NCBI RefSeq assembly: GCF_030403745.1
Contig: NZ_JAQMWP010000008.1
Coordinates: forward strand, 248,001 to 312,000
DNA from: Streptomyces sp. S.PB5
GTDB taxonomy: Bacteria > Actinomycetota > Actinomycetes > Streptomycetales > Streptomycetaceae
DNA: 64,000 nucleotides
Direction: 5' to 3'
Shown one piece after another: positions 1-8,310 of the stretch (the first letter of the stretch is position 1; each line of letters opens with the position of its first letter). The position numbers were made by a program, and so were the translations under genes. Below the pieces are notes generated by a model that was given only the letters and a program-made list of their open reading frames with translations, was not told the origin of the DNA and made no database searches.

Positions 1-417
1 GATCTCGTCGTAGTCGATGTCGAAGACCTCGCGCAGCACGAAGACCGCGCGCTCGGTCGGTGACAGTGTCTCCAGGACGAGCATCAGCGCCATCGACAGG
101 CTCTCGGAGAGCTCGGCGTCCTCGGCCACGTCCGGGGCGGTGAGCATCGGTTCGGGGAGCCAGGGGCCGACGTACGACTCCTTGCGGCGGGTCATCGTGC
201 GCAGCCGGTTCAGGGCCTGGCGGGTGGTGATGCGGACCAGGTAGGCGCGGTGGTCCCGGACCTGTGCCAGGTCGACGGCGGCCCATCTGAGCCAGGTCTC
301 CTGGAGGACGTCCTCGGCGTCAGCCGCCGAGCCGAGCATCTCGTAGGCGACGGTGAAGAGCAGGTTGCGGTGGGCGACGAAGCTCTCGGTCGCCGGGTCG
401 GTGCCGTGCTCGCTCAT
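1..417 (-). CDS. sigJ: ECF41-type RNA polymerase sigma factor (SigJ-like), 3' end cut by the window
   Basis: Only the first 139 codons lie in the window. Region 2 is clear (residues about 10-75, with AADAEDVLQETWLRW), and the linker carries the sequence YVGPWLPEP, which I recognise as a hallmark of the ECF41 group. Region 4 begins at LSPTERAVFVLREVF. Full-length members carry a SnoaL-like C-terminal domain that tunes activity; that part is outside the window. The start is the ATG at 417, 36 nt after the stop of the oxidoreductase gene in the same direction. ECF41 sigmas typically sit beside a COE gene (carboxymuconolactone decarboxylase, oxidoreductase or epimerase) and control it, and that arrangement is seen here. 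Confidence 0.9.
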   Translation of the reverse strand, partial: MSEHGTDPATESFVAHRNLLFTVAYEMLGSAADAEDVLQETWLRWAAVDLAQVRDHRAYLVRITTRQALNRLRTMTRRKESYVGPWLPEPMLTAPDVAEDAELSESLSMALMLVLETLSPTERAVFVLREVFDIDYDEI

Positions 418-453
418 GTCTGCGGTTCCCCCTCGTTCCTTCGCGGCCTTCGG

Positions 454-1662
454 CTAGGCCGCCTGTTCGGCGGTGGCCGGCGTCCGGGCGCCCTCGGCTT
501 CCTTGGCCCGCAGCAGCTCCTGGCGCCCCGGGTCCTTGGCCCACCAGGTGTGCCTGCCGGGCTTGCGGGCCTCGTAGCCCAGCTGCCAGACGGTGCTCCA
601 GCAGATGATCTCCTTGACCTTCGCACCCGGACGGCCGCCGATGTGCTGCTTCTTGGCGATGTCGTCCTTGGTGGCGACCTGGAAGATGCCGTAGCGGCGG
701 CCCAGGCTGATGCAGGTACCGGCGAACCCGACGCTCACCGGCGCCGGCCGGGTCCCGGCGAGCCGGGCAAGTACGGTCTCGGCGGCCTGCGGGCCCAGCT
801 GGACCGCCGACTGGCAGCCCATCCGGAACGGCAGGTCCGAGGGCGCCGCCGAGTCGCCGGCCGCGAGGATGCGCTCGTCGTCGATGCTGGTGAGCGTCTC
901 GTCGGTGCGGAGCCGGCCCAGGGCGTCGGTGCTCAGCCCGCTGCGCAGGGCCAGGTCCGGCACGCCGAACCCGGCGGTCCAGATGGTCACCTCGCTCGGC
1001 AGCTCACGCCCGTCCGCGAGCCGGACGGCGTCACGGGTCACCGCGGCGACCTTGGTGCCGCGGCCGTCGAGCACGGTCACCCCGAGCGCGGCCAGCCGCC
1101 CCGCGACCGAGGCCCGGCCGCGCGGGTGCAGGGTGGGACCGAGGTCCCCGCCGCAGACGAGGGTCACCTTCCGCCCCTGCTCGGCCAGTTCGGCGGCGGT
1201 CTCGATACCGCTCGGGCCGCCTCCGACGATCGTCACCGGCGCGGTGGCGGGCGCGGCGTCGAGGACCGGGCGCAGCCGCTCGGCCTCCTCGACGCTGGCG
1301 ATCGGGTAGGCGAACTCGGCCGCGCCGGGCACGGTCGGGTCGGCGCTGCCGCTGCCCACGGCGTACACGAGGTAGTCGTAGCGGAGGGTGCCGCCGACGC
1401 CCAGCTGTACGGCCCGTCCGGCCGCGTCGATCCGGGTCACGGTGTCGACGACCAGCTCGACGCCCTTGGCCAGGACCTTGCCGTAGTCCACGGCCGCGTC
1501 GCGGGTGCCGGCGATCTGCTGGTGCAGCCGGATCCGCTCGACGAAGACGGGGCGGGGGTTGACCAGGGTGACGGTGACGTCGGCGCGCGCGGTCAGCCGG
1601 TTGGCGGCCATGACTCCGGCGTATCCGCCGCCGATCACGATGACTTCGGTGTTCCGGTTCAT
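454..1662 (-). CDS. FAD-dependent pyridine-nucleotide oxidoreductase (COE partner of ECF41 sigma)
   Basis: This is a 402-residue two-dinucleotide-binding flavoprotein. An N-terminal FAD Rossmann motif GGGYAGVMAANRL follows VIVIG, and a second NAD(P)-binding motif VGGGPSGIETAAEL lies near residue 150. TWTAGF-like and LAAGDSA motifs occur as in type II NADH dehydrogenases and related disulfide-reductase-fold enzymes. The start at 1662 is chosen because GAGGAG lies just upstream; an in-frame start at 1722 would add a low-complexity leader with repeated GGAAACGAC DNA. The substrate is unknown. It is very probably co-transcribed with, and controlled by, the ECF41 sigma gene downstream. Confidence 0.85.
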   Translation of the reverse strand: MNRNTEVIVIGGGYAGVMAANRLTARADVTVTLVNPRPVFVERIRLHQQIAGTRDAAVDYGKVLAKGVELVVDTVTRIDAAGRAVQLGVGGTLRYDYLVYAVGSGSADPTVPGAAEFAYPIASVEEAERLRPVLDAAPATAPVTIVGGGPSGIETAAELAEQGRKVTLVCGGDLGPTLHPRGRASVAGRLAALGVTVLDGRGTKVAAVTRDAVRLADGRELPSEVTIWTAGFGVPDLALRSGLSTDALGRLRTDETLTSIDDERILAAGDSAAPSDLPFRMGCQSAVQLGPQAAETVLARLAGTRPAPVSVGFAGTCISLGRRYGIFQVATKDDIAKKQHIGGRPGAKVKEIICWSTVWQLGYEARKPGRHTWWAKDPGRQELLRAKEAEGARTPATAEQAA

Positions 1663-1717
1663 GGCGTCTCCTCGGTCGTTTCCGTCGTTTCCGTCGTTCT
1701 TGGGGGTTCGGCCACAA

Positions 1718-1744
1718 GACACCGGGGGCGTGACGACCGTGACA
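1718..1744 (-). promoter_or_regulatory. Candidate ECF41-type promoter
   Basis: On the minus strand TGTCAC (1744-1739) is followed after 17 nt by TGTC (1721-1718). Known ECF41 promoters carry TGTCACA at -35 and CGTC at -10, so the -35 matches well and the -10 has one mismatch. It lies about 56 nt upstream of the oxidoreductase ATG. Two and a half direct copies of GTCGTTTCC (1675-1699) fall in the predicted leader. Confidence 0.4.
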
Positions 1745-1758
1745 GGATGTGACCCAGA

Positions 1759-3042
1759 TCACTCCACAGGGGGTTCGGGGAGTTCACGGAGCTTCGCCGC
1801 CAGCAGCTCCCGCTCCCGCCCGTTCCGCGCCAGCCCCGCCGCCCGCTCGAACTCCGCCCGCGCCTCCGCCGTACGCCCGAGGCGGGCCAGCAGGTCGGCG
1901 CGGACGCTGGGGAGGAAGTGGTAGTCGCGCAGGGCGGGCTCCGCGGCGAGCGTGTCGACGATGGCCAGGGCAGCCGCCGGGCCCTCCGCCATCGACACGG
2001 CGACCGCGCGGTTCAGCTCGACGACGGGTGAAGGAGCCCGGAGGGCGAGGAGACCGTACAGCGTCGCGATGGTGGGCCAGTCGGTCTCCTCGTACGTGTA
2101 CGCGTGGGCGTGGCAGGCGGCGATGGCGGCCTGGAGGGCGTACGGGCCGGGGGCGCCCGTGCGGGTGGCGTCGGCGCGGGCGAGGGCCTTGATGCCGCGG
2201 GCGATGAGCATGCGGTTCCAGCGGCGGCGGTTCTGGTCCTTGAGGAGGACGGGGGCGCCGTCGGGGCCGGTGCGGGCGGCGGTGCGGGAGGCCTGGAACT
2301 CCAGGAGCGAGGCCAGGGCATGCACCTCCGGTTCCTTCGGCATCAGGCCGGACAGGACACGGGCCAGCCGGAGGGCGTCCTCGCACAGGCTCGGGCGGAG
2401 CCAGTCGTCGCCGGTGGTGGCGGCGTAACCCTCGTTGAAGATCAGGTAGATGACGTCGAGCACGTCGCCGAGGCGGGCCTCGCGTTCGGGGCCGTAGGGG
2501 ACTTCGAAGGCGACGTTCTTGGTGGCGAGGGTTCGTTTCGCACGGACGATGCGCTGGGCGATCGTCGGCTCCGGGACGAGGAACGCGCGGGCGATCTCGG
2601 GGGTGGTGAGACCGCCGAGGAGGCGCAGGGTGAGGGCGATACGGGCCTCCGGGCCGAGCACCGGGTGGCATGCGGTGAAGACCAGGCGGAGCAGGTCGTC
2701 GTCGATGTCGTCCGGGTCGGTGGGTTCGGCTGGCGGGGCGGTCGTCGTCTCCAGGTCGCGGCCGATCTCCTGGAGCTTGCGGGCGTAGTTCTCCCGACGG
2801 CGCACCAGGTCGACGGCGCGGCGCCGGGCGGTCGTCATGAGCCAGGCGCCCGGGTTGTCGGGGACACCATCCCGAGGCCACTGCTCCAGGGCGGCCACGA
2901 GGGCGTCCTGGGCGAGCTCCTCGGCGATGCCGACGTCACGGACGATGCGGGTGACGGCGGCGATGACTCGGGGGGACTCGATACGGAAGACGGTTTCGAT
3001 GGCGGGGCGGACGTCGGTGTCGCCGGGGGACCGTGGGCTCAC
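1759..3042 (-). CDS. ECF42-family RNA polymerase sigma factor with C-terminal TPR-like extension
   Basis: The protein has 427 residues, about twice a minimal ECF sigma. Region 2 spans residues about 15-85 (GIAEELAQDALVAALEQW, then a DNA-melting helix with TARRRAVDLVRRR), and region 4 residues about 115-175 (GGLTTPEIARAFLVPEPTIAQRIVRAKR). The rest is the DUF6596/TPR-like extension typical of ECF42, with IFNEGYAAT, LNRAVAVSMAEGP and YHFLPSVRADLLARLGR. The start is the GTG at 3042, preceded by a G-rich site, 43 nt after the DGPF gene; a longer reading to 3138 would overlap that gene. Established knowledge: ECF42 proteins are encoded with a DGPF protein and activate that operon; the extension is needed for activity. 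Confidence 0.9.
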   Translation of the reverse strand: MSPRSPGDTDVRPAIETVFRIESPRVIAAVTRIVRDVGIAEELAQDALVAALEQWPRDGVPDNPGAWLMTTARRRAVDLVRRRENYARKLQEIGRDLETTTAPPAEPTDPDDIDDDLLRLVFTACHPVLGPEARIALTLRLLGGLTTPEIARAFLVPEPTIAQRIVRAKRTLATKNVAFEVPYGPEREARLGDVLDVIYLIFNEGYAATTGDDWLRPSLCEDALRLARVLSGLMPKEPEVHALASLLEFQASRTAARTGPDGAPVLLKDQNRRRWNRMLIARGIKALARADATRTGAPGPYALQAAIAACHAHAYTYEETDWPTIATLYGLLALRAPSPVVELNRAVAVSMAEGPAAALAIVDTLAAEPALRDYHFLPSVRADLLARLGRTAEARAEFERAAGLARNGRERELLAAKLRELPEPPVE

Positions 3043-3085
3043 AGTCCCCCATGCAACACCCGCGAGCGCCGCCCGCCAAGGAGAC

Positions 3086-3442
3086 TCAGCCTTCCGCGAT
3101 CTCCCGCACCTCGCAGGTGACCGTCCAGTGCTCCTCATGCACCTTCAGGAACCGCTTGGTCCACTCCAGGGCCTCAGCCATGTCCTTGCACTGCATGATC
3201 GCGTACCCGCCGACGACCTCCTTGGCCTCGGTGAAGGGCCCGTCGGTGACGGAGATCTTGCCGCCCTCCCAGTGCACTCGGACACCCTGTGCGGAGGGGA
3301 TCAGACCGGCGGTGTCGAGCATGACGCCGGCCTTGGTGACCTCCTCGATCAGCTCCCCCATGCGCTGCATCAGCTCGGGGCTGGGGCCTTCGGCGGGGGC
3401 GGTGGACTCGTCGATCTGCACGAGGGAGAGGTAGCGGGGCAT
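3086..3442 (-). CDS. YCII/DGPF-domain protein, partner of ECF42 sigma
   Basis: A 118-residue protein with the dimeric alpha/beta-barrel YCII fold. It carries the diagnostic DGPF motif in TDGPFTEAKEVVGGY and a long C-terminal helix starting DMAEALEW. It precedes the ECF42 sigma gene in the same direction with a 43-nt gap, the standard two-gene arrangement. Members are predicted small-molecule enzymes or ligand-binding proteins, and the exact reaction is not known. The ATG at 3442 is preceded by TAGGAGCC. Confidence 0.92.
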   Translation of the reverse strand: MPRYLSLVQIDESTAPAEGPSPELMQRMGELIEEVTKAGVMLDTAGLIPSAQGVRVHWEGGKISVTDGPFTEAKEVVGGYAIMQCKDMAEALEWTKRFLKVHEEHWTVTCEVREIAEG

Positions 3443-3493
3443 CGGTGGCTCCTAGGGTCGGGGGCCGGTTCCTTTCCGGCCTCTCGACCATGC

Positions 3494-3520
3494 GTCGATC
3501 GGGGACACCGGGGATCGACA
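3494..3520 (-). promoter_or_regulatory. Candidate ECF42 promoter (autoregulatory)
   Basis: On the minus strand TGTCGA (3520-3515) is followed after exactly 17 nt by CGAC (3497-3494), about 50 nt upstream of the DGPF start codon. The published ECF42 promoter pattern, as I recall it, is TGTCGA at -35 and CGA/TC at -10, so both elements match. This predicts that the sigma drives its own DGPF-sigma operon. Confidence 0.6.
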
Positions 3521-3557
3521 CACGCGCCGAAATTCATCGAAGATCTTTTACAGGCGG

Positions 3558-4139
3558 TCAGTCGGCGAACTCCTTGAGCTCCTCGGTGTCCAGGGTGAAG
3601 CCGACCGGGTCAGGCAAGTCGATCGCGGCGCCGAAGGCCCGGCTGGTGATCGAGCGGTACTCGCCCTTGTCCGGATCGGCGTACACGACGACGCTGGACG
3701 CGTCCCGGTCGATGAGCAGGTAGACGGGGATCCCGGCGGCCGCGTAGCCGAGCGGCTTGTCGATGCGGTCGCGCTGGTTCGTGTCCTGGTCGCGGGAGGT
3801 GACCTCGACGGCCATCAGGACACCGTCCGGCTCAGCCCACTCGCCCGCGCCGACGAAGTGTCTGCGAGGCGCCAGAGCACCGTCCGGCCTGGCCCTCCCC
3901 TTGCGGTACTCCTCGATCCTGAGCTCCCGCTCCGAATACAGCCACAGATCTGGCCGATGCTGCATGCACATCCGCTGAAGCCAGGCGATGATCTCGCTGT
4001 GGTTACCGTCCGGCACGGGCTTGACCACGACCTTTCCGTTGATGAACTCCAGCCGCACCAGCTCGTGCGCCTTGCGGGCGAGCTCCTCGAAGTCCTCGAC
4101 GAGCATCTGGGGCTGATGGTCGGATGTCATGGGGGTCAT
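3558..4139 (-). CDS. Uma2 family endonuclease-like protein (DUF820)
   Basis: A 193-residue protein with the restriction-endonuclease-like Uma2 fold. It has LEFINGKVVV near residue 35, RPDGALAP near 95, the acidic MAVEVTSRD strand in the PD-(D/E)xK core, and the family end of the core KPLGYAAAGIPVYLLID. Catalytic activity is inferred from fold only. The ATG at 4139 is chosen because GGAGGCGACGCC lies directly upstream; longer in-frame starts lack a ribosome-binding site. It lies 59 nt downstream of the winged-helix gene, so the two are probably one transcript. Streptomycetes carry many Uma2 paralogues; the cellular role is unknown. Confidence 0.85.
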   Translation of the reverse strand: MTPMTSDHQPQMLVEDFEELARKAHELVRLEFINGKVVVKPVPDGNHSEIIAWLQRMCMQHRPDLWLYSERELRIEEYRKGRARPDGALAPRRHFVGAGEWAEPDGVLMAVEVTSRDQDTNQRDRIDKPLGYAAAGIPVYLLIDRDASSVVVYADPDKGEYRSITSRAFGAAIDLPDPVGFTLDTEELKEFAD

Positions 4140-4198
4140 GGCGTCGCCTCCTCCCCTCCATCCTGCCCCGATCACGGGCGGACCGTGCTGCAAGGTCG

Positions 4199-5050
4199 TC
4201 ATGCGCCTGCTCCTTCCTGTGTACGACGTCCTGTGCGCAGAGCGGCACGCAGTTGCCCCGCATGGGCGTGCACCCGGTCCGCCGGGAGACCGGGCCGCCC
4301 ACCCCGGCAGCCGTCGCACAGCCCGCCGCGCATACCGCCACCGCTCTCACCCGGCTCGCCGCACGCCGTGCACACGACCTCGTAGCGAACGGGCTGCACG
4401 GGCTCCGGCTCGGGCGGCAGCTTCTCCAGGAGCCGGGCGCGCACGAAGCCGAACGCGTACTCCACTCGCTTCGGAAGCCCCGACACCATCGCCTGCACCA
4501 GCTGCGCCTCACCCGCACCCCGCGCGAACCATTCCGCCGCGCTCTCCTCCAGCGCCCCGCACTCCCCCGCCGAGAGCGTCAGCCGCGCGTCGATCCGCCC
4601 GAGCCGGGCGAGCACGTTGAACGCCGCCGAACGCACCGCCTGGGGCGAGAGCTTGGTGACCGGTGCCTCACCGGCGAGGAAGGGGTCCCACCAGGCGTCG
4701 TCGCGGGCGGTACGGGAGAAGAACGTGTGCCAGACCCAGCGGGGACAGCCGTCGACGGTCACCGGTCGGCGTACGCGGCGCAGATGGCCAGCCGCGGAGA
4801 GGTTGTTGAGGGCGGTGCCGATGGCGCACTGGCCGTACGGGAGGTGCTTGGCCAGCGTCTTGATGGAGATGTCCGCCTCGTCGTCGAGCCGGTCGAGGTA
4901 GGCGGCGATCGATGCCTCGCGGGCGGGGAGGTGGGTGAAGTCCCGGCCCGTGCGGGGCTCTTGGTCGGGCGCGGACTTCTTTCCGTACCCCGGATTGGCC
5001 TTCGGGTGGGCGGACGGGGGCAGGGCAGCACTAAGCTGGGCGACAGCCAT
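4199..5050 (-). CDS. Winged helix-turn-helix protein with C-terminal four-cysteine zinc-ribbon-like motif
   Basis: 283 residues. The middle (about 35-120) is predicted to be a winged HTH: ISIKTLAKHLPYGQCAIGTAL is followed by LSAAGHLRRVRR, which resembles the recognition helix and wing of MarR-like proteins. The next segment (WWDPFLAGEAP onwards) is helical. Near the C-terminus CTACGEPG and LCDGC give two CxxC pairs. The ATG at 5050 gives the conserved-looking start MAVAQLSAALPP; the longer frame to 5227 is rich in Arg and Pro and unlikely to be coding. It precedes the Uma2 gene. Similar HTH proteins are very common in Streptomyces and their targets are unknown. Confidence 0.75.
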   Translation of the reverse strand: MAVAQLSAALPPSAHPKANPGYGKKSAPDQEPRTGRDFTHLPAREASIAAYLDRLDDEADISIKTLAKHLPYGQCAIGTALNNLSAAGHLRRVRRPVTVDGCPRWVWHTFFSRTARDDAWWDPFLAGEAPVTKLSPQAVRSAAFNVLARLGRIDARLTLSAGECGALEESAAEWFARGAGEAQLVQAMVSGLPKRVEYAFGFVRARLLEKLPPEPEPVQPVRYEVVCTACGEPGESGGGMRGGLCDGCRGGRPGLPADRVHAHAGQLRAALRTGRRTQEGAGA

Positions 5051-5315
5051 GGATCGAGTCTCTTTCGATCTGACGGTGAGACCCCCGCGTGGTGTTCCAG
5101 CACCCACGGGGGTCGATGCTTTCGTGGCGCACGCTACACGCCCGCCACGCTCCGCCGCGACCCGATCACGAAAAGTCATCTCGCCTGGCCAGCAAGGGGA
5201 CTTGGGAGGGTGGGTGGGTTGAGCCACCCACCCATTCCTTACAAGAAGGGTCTCGAATCCCGACCCCCGAAGCTCAAGCGCCGACGTGCGTGACCGGGTC
5301 CGGATGCTCCCCGCG

Positions 5316-6761
5316 CTACCTGACGGCCGAACCGAACTGAACCCCCGTGTACTGCGCCCCCACCGACTTCCCGTCCAGCATCACCGCCGCCTCCGTCACA
5401 ACCCCCTCGGCCCGCCCCCACAGCACATACACCCGCCCGTCGCCGTCACCCGCCCCCGGCGCTCCGACGGTCAGATCCGCGTGGCCGTCACCGTTGAGGT
5501 CGAGGAGACGCAGGGAACCGCCGAACCCGTCGCCCTGGTCGGCGGTGCCCGGCATACCGGGGGTCCCGGGCGTGAACAGCTGAGCGCCGATGCCGGTCGG
5601 GCCGGTGCGGGTGCCGGGCAGGACAAGGACGGCGCCCGAGGCGTCGGAGCGTCCGTCCTCCCCGTGCGCCGTCCCGATCAGGCCGACGGCCAAGTCGTCG
5701 ATGCCGTCCCCCGTGATGTCCCCGGTGGCCAGCGCACCGATGTCCCGCCCGGCCAGCATGGCCGCCGCAGGTGTCCCCCGCACAGCCCGGTCGAGGGTCG
5801 TCCAGGTGTCGCGGGGCCGCACCCCGCCGGGGGAACCGAGGGCGATGGTGCCGACGCCCGCGTCGGTGGTGGCACCGCTCAGGACGTCGTCGTAGCCGTC
5901 TCCGTTGAGGTCGCCGTGTACGGCAGCGGCCGCCCCCGGGAGCTCGTAGCCCGGCACGCCCAGCCCCGACGCCGAACCGGAGTACAACCGAACGCAGGTG
6001 TTCTGGACAGTGGCCCCCGGACCGCAGACCCCCTTCAGGGTGAGCTCGTCACGGCCGTCCCCGTTCACGTCCCCCACCGAGCCGTCCCAGACGTCGAACC
6101 GTCGGAAGTCGTCCGCGAAGTCGCTCTCGCGGGCCGGGGTCCCGGAGCGCGAGAGCGGGCCGTACCGGATGGTCCCGGCGCCGCCGGGGGACGCGGCGTC
6201 GGCCGCTCTCCGGATCGCGGGGACCAGGACCAGGTCGAGGCGCCCGTCGCCGTCGAAGTCCCCCATCACCGGCATGTTGTCGGCGACCCGGGTGACACCC
6301 GCCGTGAGCAGCCCCCGGGGCCCGCCCCACACCACGACCGCCCCGTTCTCCCGCACCCCGCCGCCGAGCACGAGGTCCGCGTACCCGTCGCCGTCCAGGT
6401 CGCCCTTGAACGTCGGGGCGCCCAGCTGCTCCATGTCCATCGGCCCGCCTGGAACCCCCTGGGTGAGGCGGCTGATGACGACCCGTCGGTTGGTGGACGG
6501 GCCGTGGGGTCCGCCGTAGAGGACGGTCACGTAACCGGCGCCCGTTCGGTCGGCCAGCGCATAGCCGTCCGGGTCGTGGAACGTGGCCCCGGGGGCGGTA
6601 ATCACCAGGTCCTGGTAGCCGTCGCCGTCGAAGTCGTCCCGCGAGAGGGCCCGGACCTCCTCGCGCGCCCGTTCCGGCAGACCCTGCGGGACCGACCCGA
6701 TCGAGAGCAGCCCCGCCAGCAGCGGCACGCTCCACGGCACGTACGAACGCAAGGAGAACAT
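5316..6761 (-). CDS. Secreted FG-GAP/VCBS beta-propeller protein, copy 1
   Basis: A 481-residue protein with a signal peptide (basic start FSLRSY, hydrophobic VPLLAGLLSIG). About seven FG-GAP blades follow, each with a calcium-loop motif such as DFDGDGYQDL, DLDGDGYADL, DFDGDGRLDL, DVNGDGRDEL, DLNGDGYDDV and DLNGDGHADL. Such propellers resemble integrin alpha-chain heads and are seen in extracellular adhesion proteins; no catalytic domain is present. It is a tandem paralogue of the next gene upstream (56-bp gap, same ends LDGKSVGAQYTGVQFGSAV versus FGGKTVGAPYAKAAFGYAV), which indicates local duplication. Confidence 0.85.
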   Translation of the reverse strand: MFSLRSYVPWSVPLLAGLLSIGSVPQGLPERAREEVRALSRDDFDGDGYQDLVITAPGATFHDPDGYALADRTGAGYVTVLYGGPHGPSTNRRVVISRLTQGVPGGPMDMEQLGAPTFKGDLDGDGYADLVLGGGVRENGAVVVWGGPRGLLTAGVTRVADNMPVMGDFDGDGRLDLVLVPAIRRAADAASPGGAGTIRYGPLSRSGTPARESDFADDFRRFDVWDGSVGDVNGDGRDELTLKGVCGPGATVQNTCVRLYSGSASGLGVPGYELPGAAAAVHGDLNGDGYDDVLSGATTDAGVGTIALGSPGGVRPRDTWTTLDRAVRGTPAAAMLAGRDIGALATGDITGDGIDDLAVGLIGTAHGEDGRSDASGAVLVLPGTRTGPTGIGAQLFTPGTPGMPGTADQGDGFGGSLRLLDLNGDGHADLTVGAPGAGDGDGRVYVLWGRAEGVVTEAAVMLDGKSVGAQYTGVQFGSAVR

Positions 6762-6817
6762 CTCGGGACCCCCTCACCGGGAGCGGACGGGAGCGGACAA
6801 CCCCGCCTCCGTCCAAG

Positions 6818-8221
6818 CTAGTTGACGGCGTACCCGAACGCGGCCTTCGCGTAGGGCGCCCCGACCGTCTTCCCGCCGAAGGCGAACGCCGCGTCGGTCA
6901 CGATCCCCGCCGGCCGCCCCCGCAGCGACCACACCGCCCCGTCCCCGGAGTTCTCGTGCGCCGCCGACACCGCCAGGTCGGCGTACCCGTTGCCGTTGAT
7001 GTCGAGGAGCCGCACCGCGGCGCCGAAGTCGTCGCCCGACTCCACGGCGCCGGGGACCCCGGCCGTGTCCTGGCTGAAGCCCTGGGCGCCCTTGCCCGTC
7101 AGACCGCCGGGCCCGCCGTACAGCACGTCGACGACACCCGCGCCGTCGTCGTAGCCGAGCTCCTCCCCGGGCGCGCCGACGGCGACGTCGTCGTACCCGT
7201 CGCCGTTGATGTCCCCGGCGGAGACGGAGGCGCCGAACAGGTCGACGCTCTCCTTGCCGCCGGGAACTCCTGGGGTGTTCTGGCTGTACGTCTTCCAGGT
7301 GGCCTCGGGTGAGAGTCCGGCGGCCGAGCCGAGGGCGACGGTGATGGTGGACCTGTCCTCGTCGCCGCGGACGAGGTCGTCGTACCCGTCGTCGTTGACG
7401 TCCCCGAAGGCCGCCTCGCCGGTCCCCTCGGGAGCGGCGGCGGAGGTGAAGACGCCTCCCGAAGCCGAACCGGAGGCAGAGGCCAGGTAGAAGGCCGAGC
7501 CATAGCCCCCGTCACCGATGTAGTACGTCAGCGCCAGGTCGTCGCGCCCGTCGCCGTTGACGTCCCCCGCAGCCGCGTCCAGCACGTCGTAGTACCGGAA
7601 GTCGTCGGAGCCGAAGGCCTTCGCGGCGGCCGGCCTGCCGGAGCGCGAGAGCGGGCCGGTCCACACCGTGGCCGTCGTGCCGTAAGGGTCGTCGACCTGG
7701 GAGCGGCCCGTGCGGAACAGGGCGAGGTCCTGCTTGCCGTCGCCGTCGAAGTCACCGGCGCGCGTGATCGCGGCGGGGACGGACACGCCGCCGGACAGTC
7801 CCCTCCTGCCGCCCCAGACGACGACCGCGTCCCGCACGGAGGAGGTGTGCCCGACGATCAGGTCCGTGCGTCCGTCGCCGTCGAGGTCGCCCTTGGACAG
7901 CTGGACGCCGAAGCCCTCGCCCGTGGCGGCGGCGCCCGGAATCCCGGTGGTGGCACGGCTGATGACGGTCCGTCGGGTCTTGTCCAGGCCGTGCTTGCCG
8001 CCGTACATGACGACGACGTGGCCCGCCTCCTGCTTCCCGCTCACGGTGGCGTTCGGGGCGCCGACGGCCAGGTCCTGGTATCCGTCCCCGTCGAAGTCGT
8101 CACGGACGGAGCCCGGCGTGGCCGCACCCGCGCTCCCCGTCACGGCCGGGAGCGCTCCAAACGCGAGCACTCCCGCCACGAGCGGCACGGCCCAAAGCTT
8201 GTACGAACGCCAGGTGGACAC
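6818..8221 (-). CDS. Secreted FG-GAP/VCBS beta-propeller protein, copy 2
   Basis: 467 residues with a GTG start at 8221. A signal peptide ends near SAGAATPG. About seven FG-GAP blades follow with calcium loops DFDGDGYQDL, DLDGDGRTDL, DFDGDGKQDL, DVNGDGRDDL, DVNDDGYDDL, DINGDGYDDV and DINGNGYADL. It is the nearest relative of the gene that follows it, with a shared PLSRSGRPA/PLSRSGTPA segment and blade order. It probably acts outside the cell as a ligand- or surface-binding scaffold; the partner is not known. Confidence 0.85.
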   Translation of the reverse strand: MSTWRSYKLWAVPLVAGVLAFGALPAVTGSAGAATPGSVRDDFDGDGYQDLAVGAPNATVSGKQEAGHVVVMYGGKHGLDKTRRTVISRATTGIPGAAATGEGFGVQLSKGDLDGDGRTDLIVGHTSSVRDAVVVWGGRRGLSGGVSVPAAITRAGDFDGDGKQDLALFRTGRSQVDDPYGTTATVWTGPLSRSGRPAAAKAFGSDDFRYYDVLDAAAGDVNGDGRDDLALTYYIGDGGYGSAFYLASASGSASGGVFTSAAAPEGTGEAAFGDVNDDGYDDLVRGDEDRSTITVALGSAAGLSPEATWKTYSQNTPGVPGGKESVDLFGASVSAGDINGDGYDDVAVGAPGEELGYDDGAGVVDVLYGGPGGLTGKGAQGFSQDTAGVPGAVESGDDFGAAVRLLDINGNGYADLAVSAAHENSGDGAVWSLRGRPAGIVTDAAFAFGGKTVGAPYAKAAFGYAVN

Positions 8222-8310
8222 CAGGAAACCCCCTTGTTACGGCACCGCGGTCACCGCAACAGACCCGCCGGGGCACCCGAAAGTTGTATGAGCCCTTCGC
8301 GGCCTCGTCC

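Noticed and set aside
250..1752. Long plus-strand open frame opposite the oxidoreductase
   Set aside because: Arg/Gly/Pro/Ala-rich antisense shadow; the minus strand has clear Rossmann motifs.
5241..5268. tRNA-like T-arm sequence (GGGTCTCGAATCCCGACCCCC)-style stretch, split around TCGAATCC
   Set aside because: No matching acceptor, D-arm or anticodon arm upstream or downstream; the loop has an extra base.
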